Shown: in pieces, positions 5,241 to 5,672 of the stretch
Position numbering within the stretch: the first letter of the stretch is position 1
Layout of the letters: each line of letters opens with the position of its first letter
The notes under the pieces: generated by a model
The model's input: the letters and a program-made list of their open reading frames with translations, nothing else
Databases searched by the model: none
Told to the model about the DNA's origin: nothing
From: Methanosarcinales archaeon
GTDB lineage: Archaea; Halobacteriota; Syntropharchaeia; Alkanophagales; Methanospirareceae
NCBI GenBank assembly: GCA_016649585.1
Contig: JAENXH010000100.1
Coordinates: 1-5,672 of the forward strand
Length of the DNA stretch: 5,672 bases
Direction of reading: 5' to 3'
Program-made: the position numbers and the translations under genes

Positions 5241-5672
5241 ATGCGACTCGTAGGCATAACCGGCGGAATGGCAAGCGGGAAGAGCCTCGTGTTACGCACG
5301 TTTACGAATCTCGGCGCTTACGCAATAGATTGCGACGTGCTCAGCAGAGAGGCAGTCGTACCGTGCTCGAAGGCGTGGTGGGAGATCGTGCGTTTCTTCG
5401 GCGACGGTATCCTGAAAAACGATTTAGCGATAGACCGGACGAAGCTGCGGGCGATAGTGTTCAGCGATGTTAAGAAGCGAGCGGCTTTGGAGAAGATAAT
5501 ACATCCAGAAGTAAGAAGGAAGTGCGTAGAGCGGATAGAGTCGATAAAGAAGATTGAATCCAAGCCAAATGCGCTCGTTGTCGTTGACGTTCCACTGTTA
5601 ATAGAGACAGAGATGCAGGGGGGATTTGATACAGTAATTGTCGTTTATGTAAGCGAAGAGACGCAGATAAGA
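5241..5672 (+). CDS. coaE: Dephospho-CoA kinase, CoaE type (partial, runs off the window)
   Basis: CoaE phosphorylates the 3'-hydroxyl of dephospho-CoA with ATP, the last step of CoA synthesis, in the cytosol. The 144 residues present open with RLVGITGGMASGKS, a P-loop with G8, G13, K14 and S15. AYAIDCDVLSREAV (27-40) follows, where family members have an aspartate-rich substrate site (D30, D32). DRTKLRAIVFSD (65-76), LEKIIHPEVRR (83-93) and VVVDVPLLIE (113-122) are all family signatures. CoaE proteins are about 200 residues, so some 55-60 C-terminal residues lie beyond the window. An ATG two codons upstream (5235) is an alternative start; 5241 puts the P-loop at the usual distance from the N-terminus. 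Many archaea instead use an unrelated GTP-dependent kinase (COG1909), so this could be a bacterial acquisition. A more divergent P-loop kinase with another substrate is possible but less likely. Confidence 0.88.
   Translation, partial: MRLVGITGGMASGKSLVLRTFTNLGAYAIDCDVLSREAVVPCSKAWWEIVRFFGDGILKNDLAIDRTKLRAIVFSDVKKRAALEKIIHPEVRRKCVERIESIKKIESKPNALVVVDVPLLIETEMQGGFDTVIVVYVSEETQIR

Noticed and set aside
1..5672. Possible new defence, mobile or CRISPR-type system
   Set aside because: No direct-repeat array, transposase, integrase, toxin-antitoxin pair or attachment site was found; the clear genes are mostly central-metabolism families with separate promoters.

Overview
The window looks archaeal, most likely from a methane-metabolising euryarchaeon (a methanogen or an ANME-type methanotroph; ANME-1 is my guess, not something the sequence proves). 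The reasons are a complete methenyl-tetrahydromethanopterin cyclohydrolase gene (mch), an archaeal DUF460 RNase H-fold protein, an archaeal-type phosphoribosyltransferase, TATA-like boxes at the expected distance from several starts, and starts that often lack a Shine-Dalgarno sequence. Archaeoglobales also carry mch and cannot be excluded.

Layout from left to right. A YfcE/MJ0936-type metallophosphodiesterase (minus, 38-409) stops exactly where its last metal-binding motif should be. It is divergent from a short DUF460 protein with a long charged coiled coil (plus, 502-1737), and one TATA-like element (469-477) could serve both. A 358-base gap (1738-2095) follows. Its minus strand holds coding-like peptides broken over three frames, probably a decayed gene, and its right end is the mch promoter. 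Then come mch (plus, 2096-3058), a 110-base convergent gap, and a phosphoribosyltransferase with a C-terminal extension (minus, 3169-3849). A hairpin followed by a T-rich tract overlaps the 3' end of the phosphoribosyltransferase and may end mch transcripts. A 41-base divergent gap leads to an M20-family metallohydrolase (plus, 3891-5171). The window ends inside a CoaE-type dephospho-CoA kinase gene (plus, from about 5241).

The genes do not form an operon: strands alternate and each gene appears to have its own promoter. They are mostly central-metabolism or housekeeping genes (C1 carrier chemistry, nucleobase salvage, amide hydrolysis, CoA synthesis) with no obvious shared pathway. I see no CRISPR array, tRNA, rRNA, intact insertion sequence or defence cassette, and no convincing new system. 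The points most worth a second look are the truncated phosphodiesterase, the decayed minus-strand frames, the Cys substitutions in Mch, the extended phosphoribosyltransferase, and the bacterial-type CoaE in an archaeal setting.
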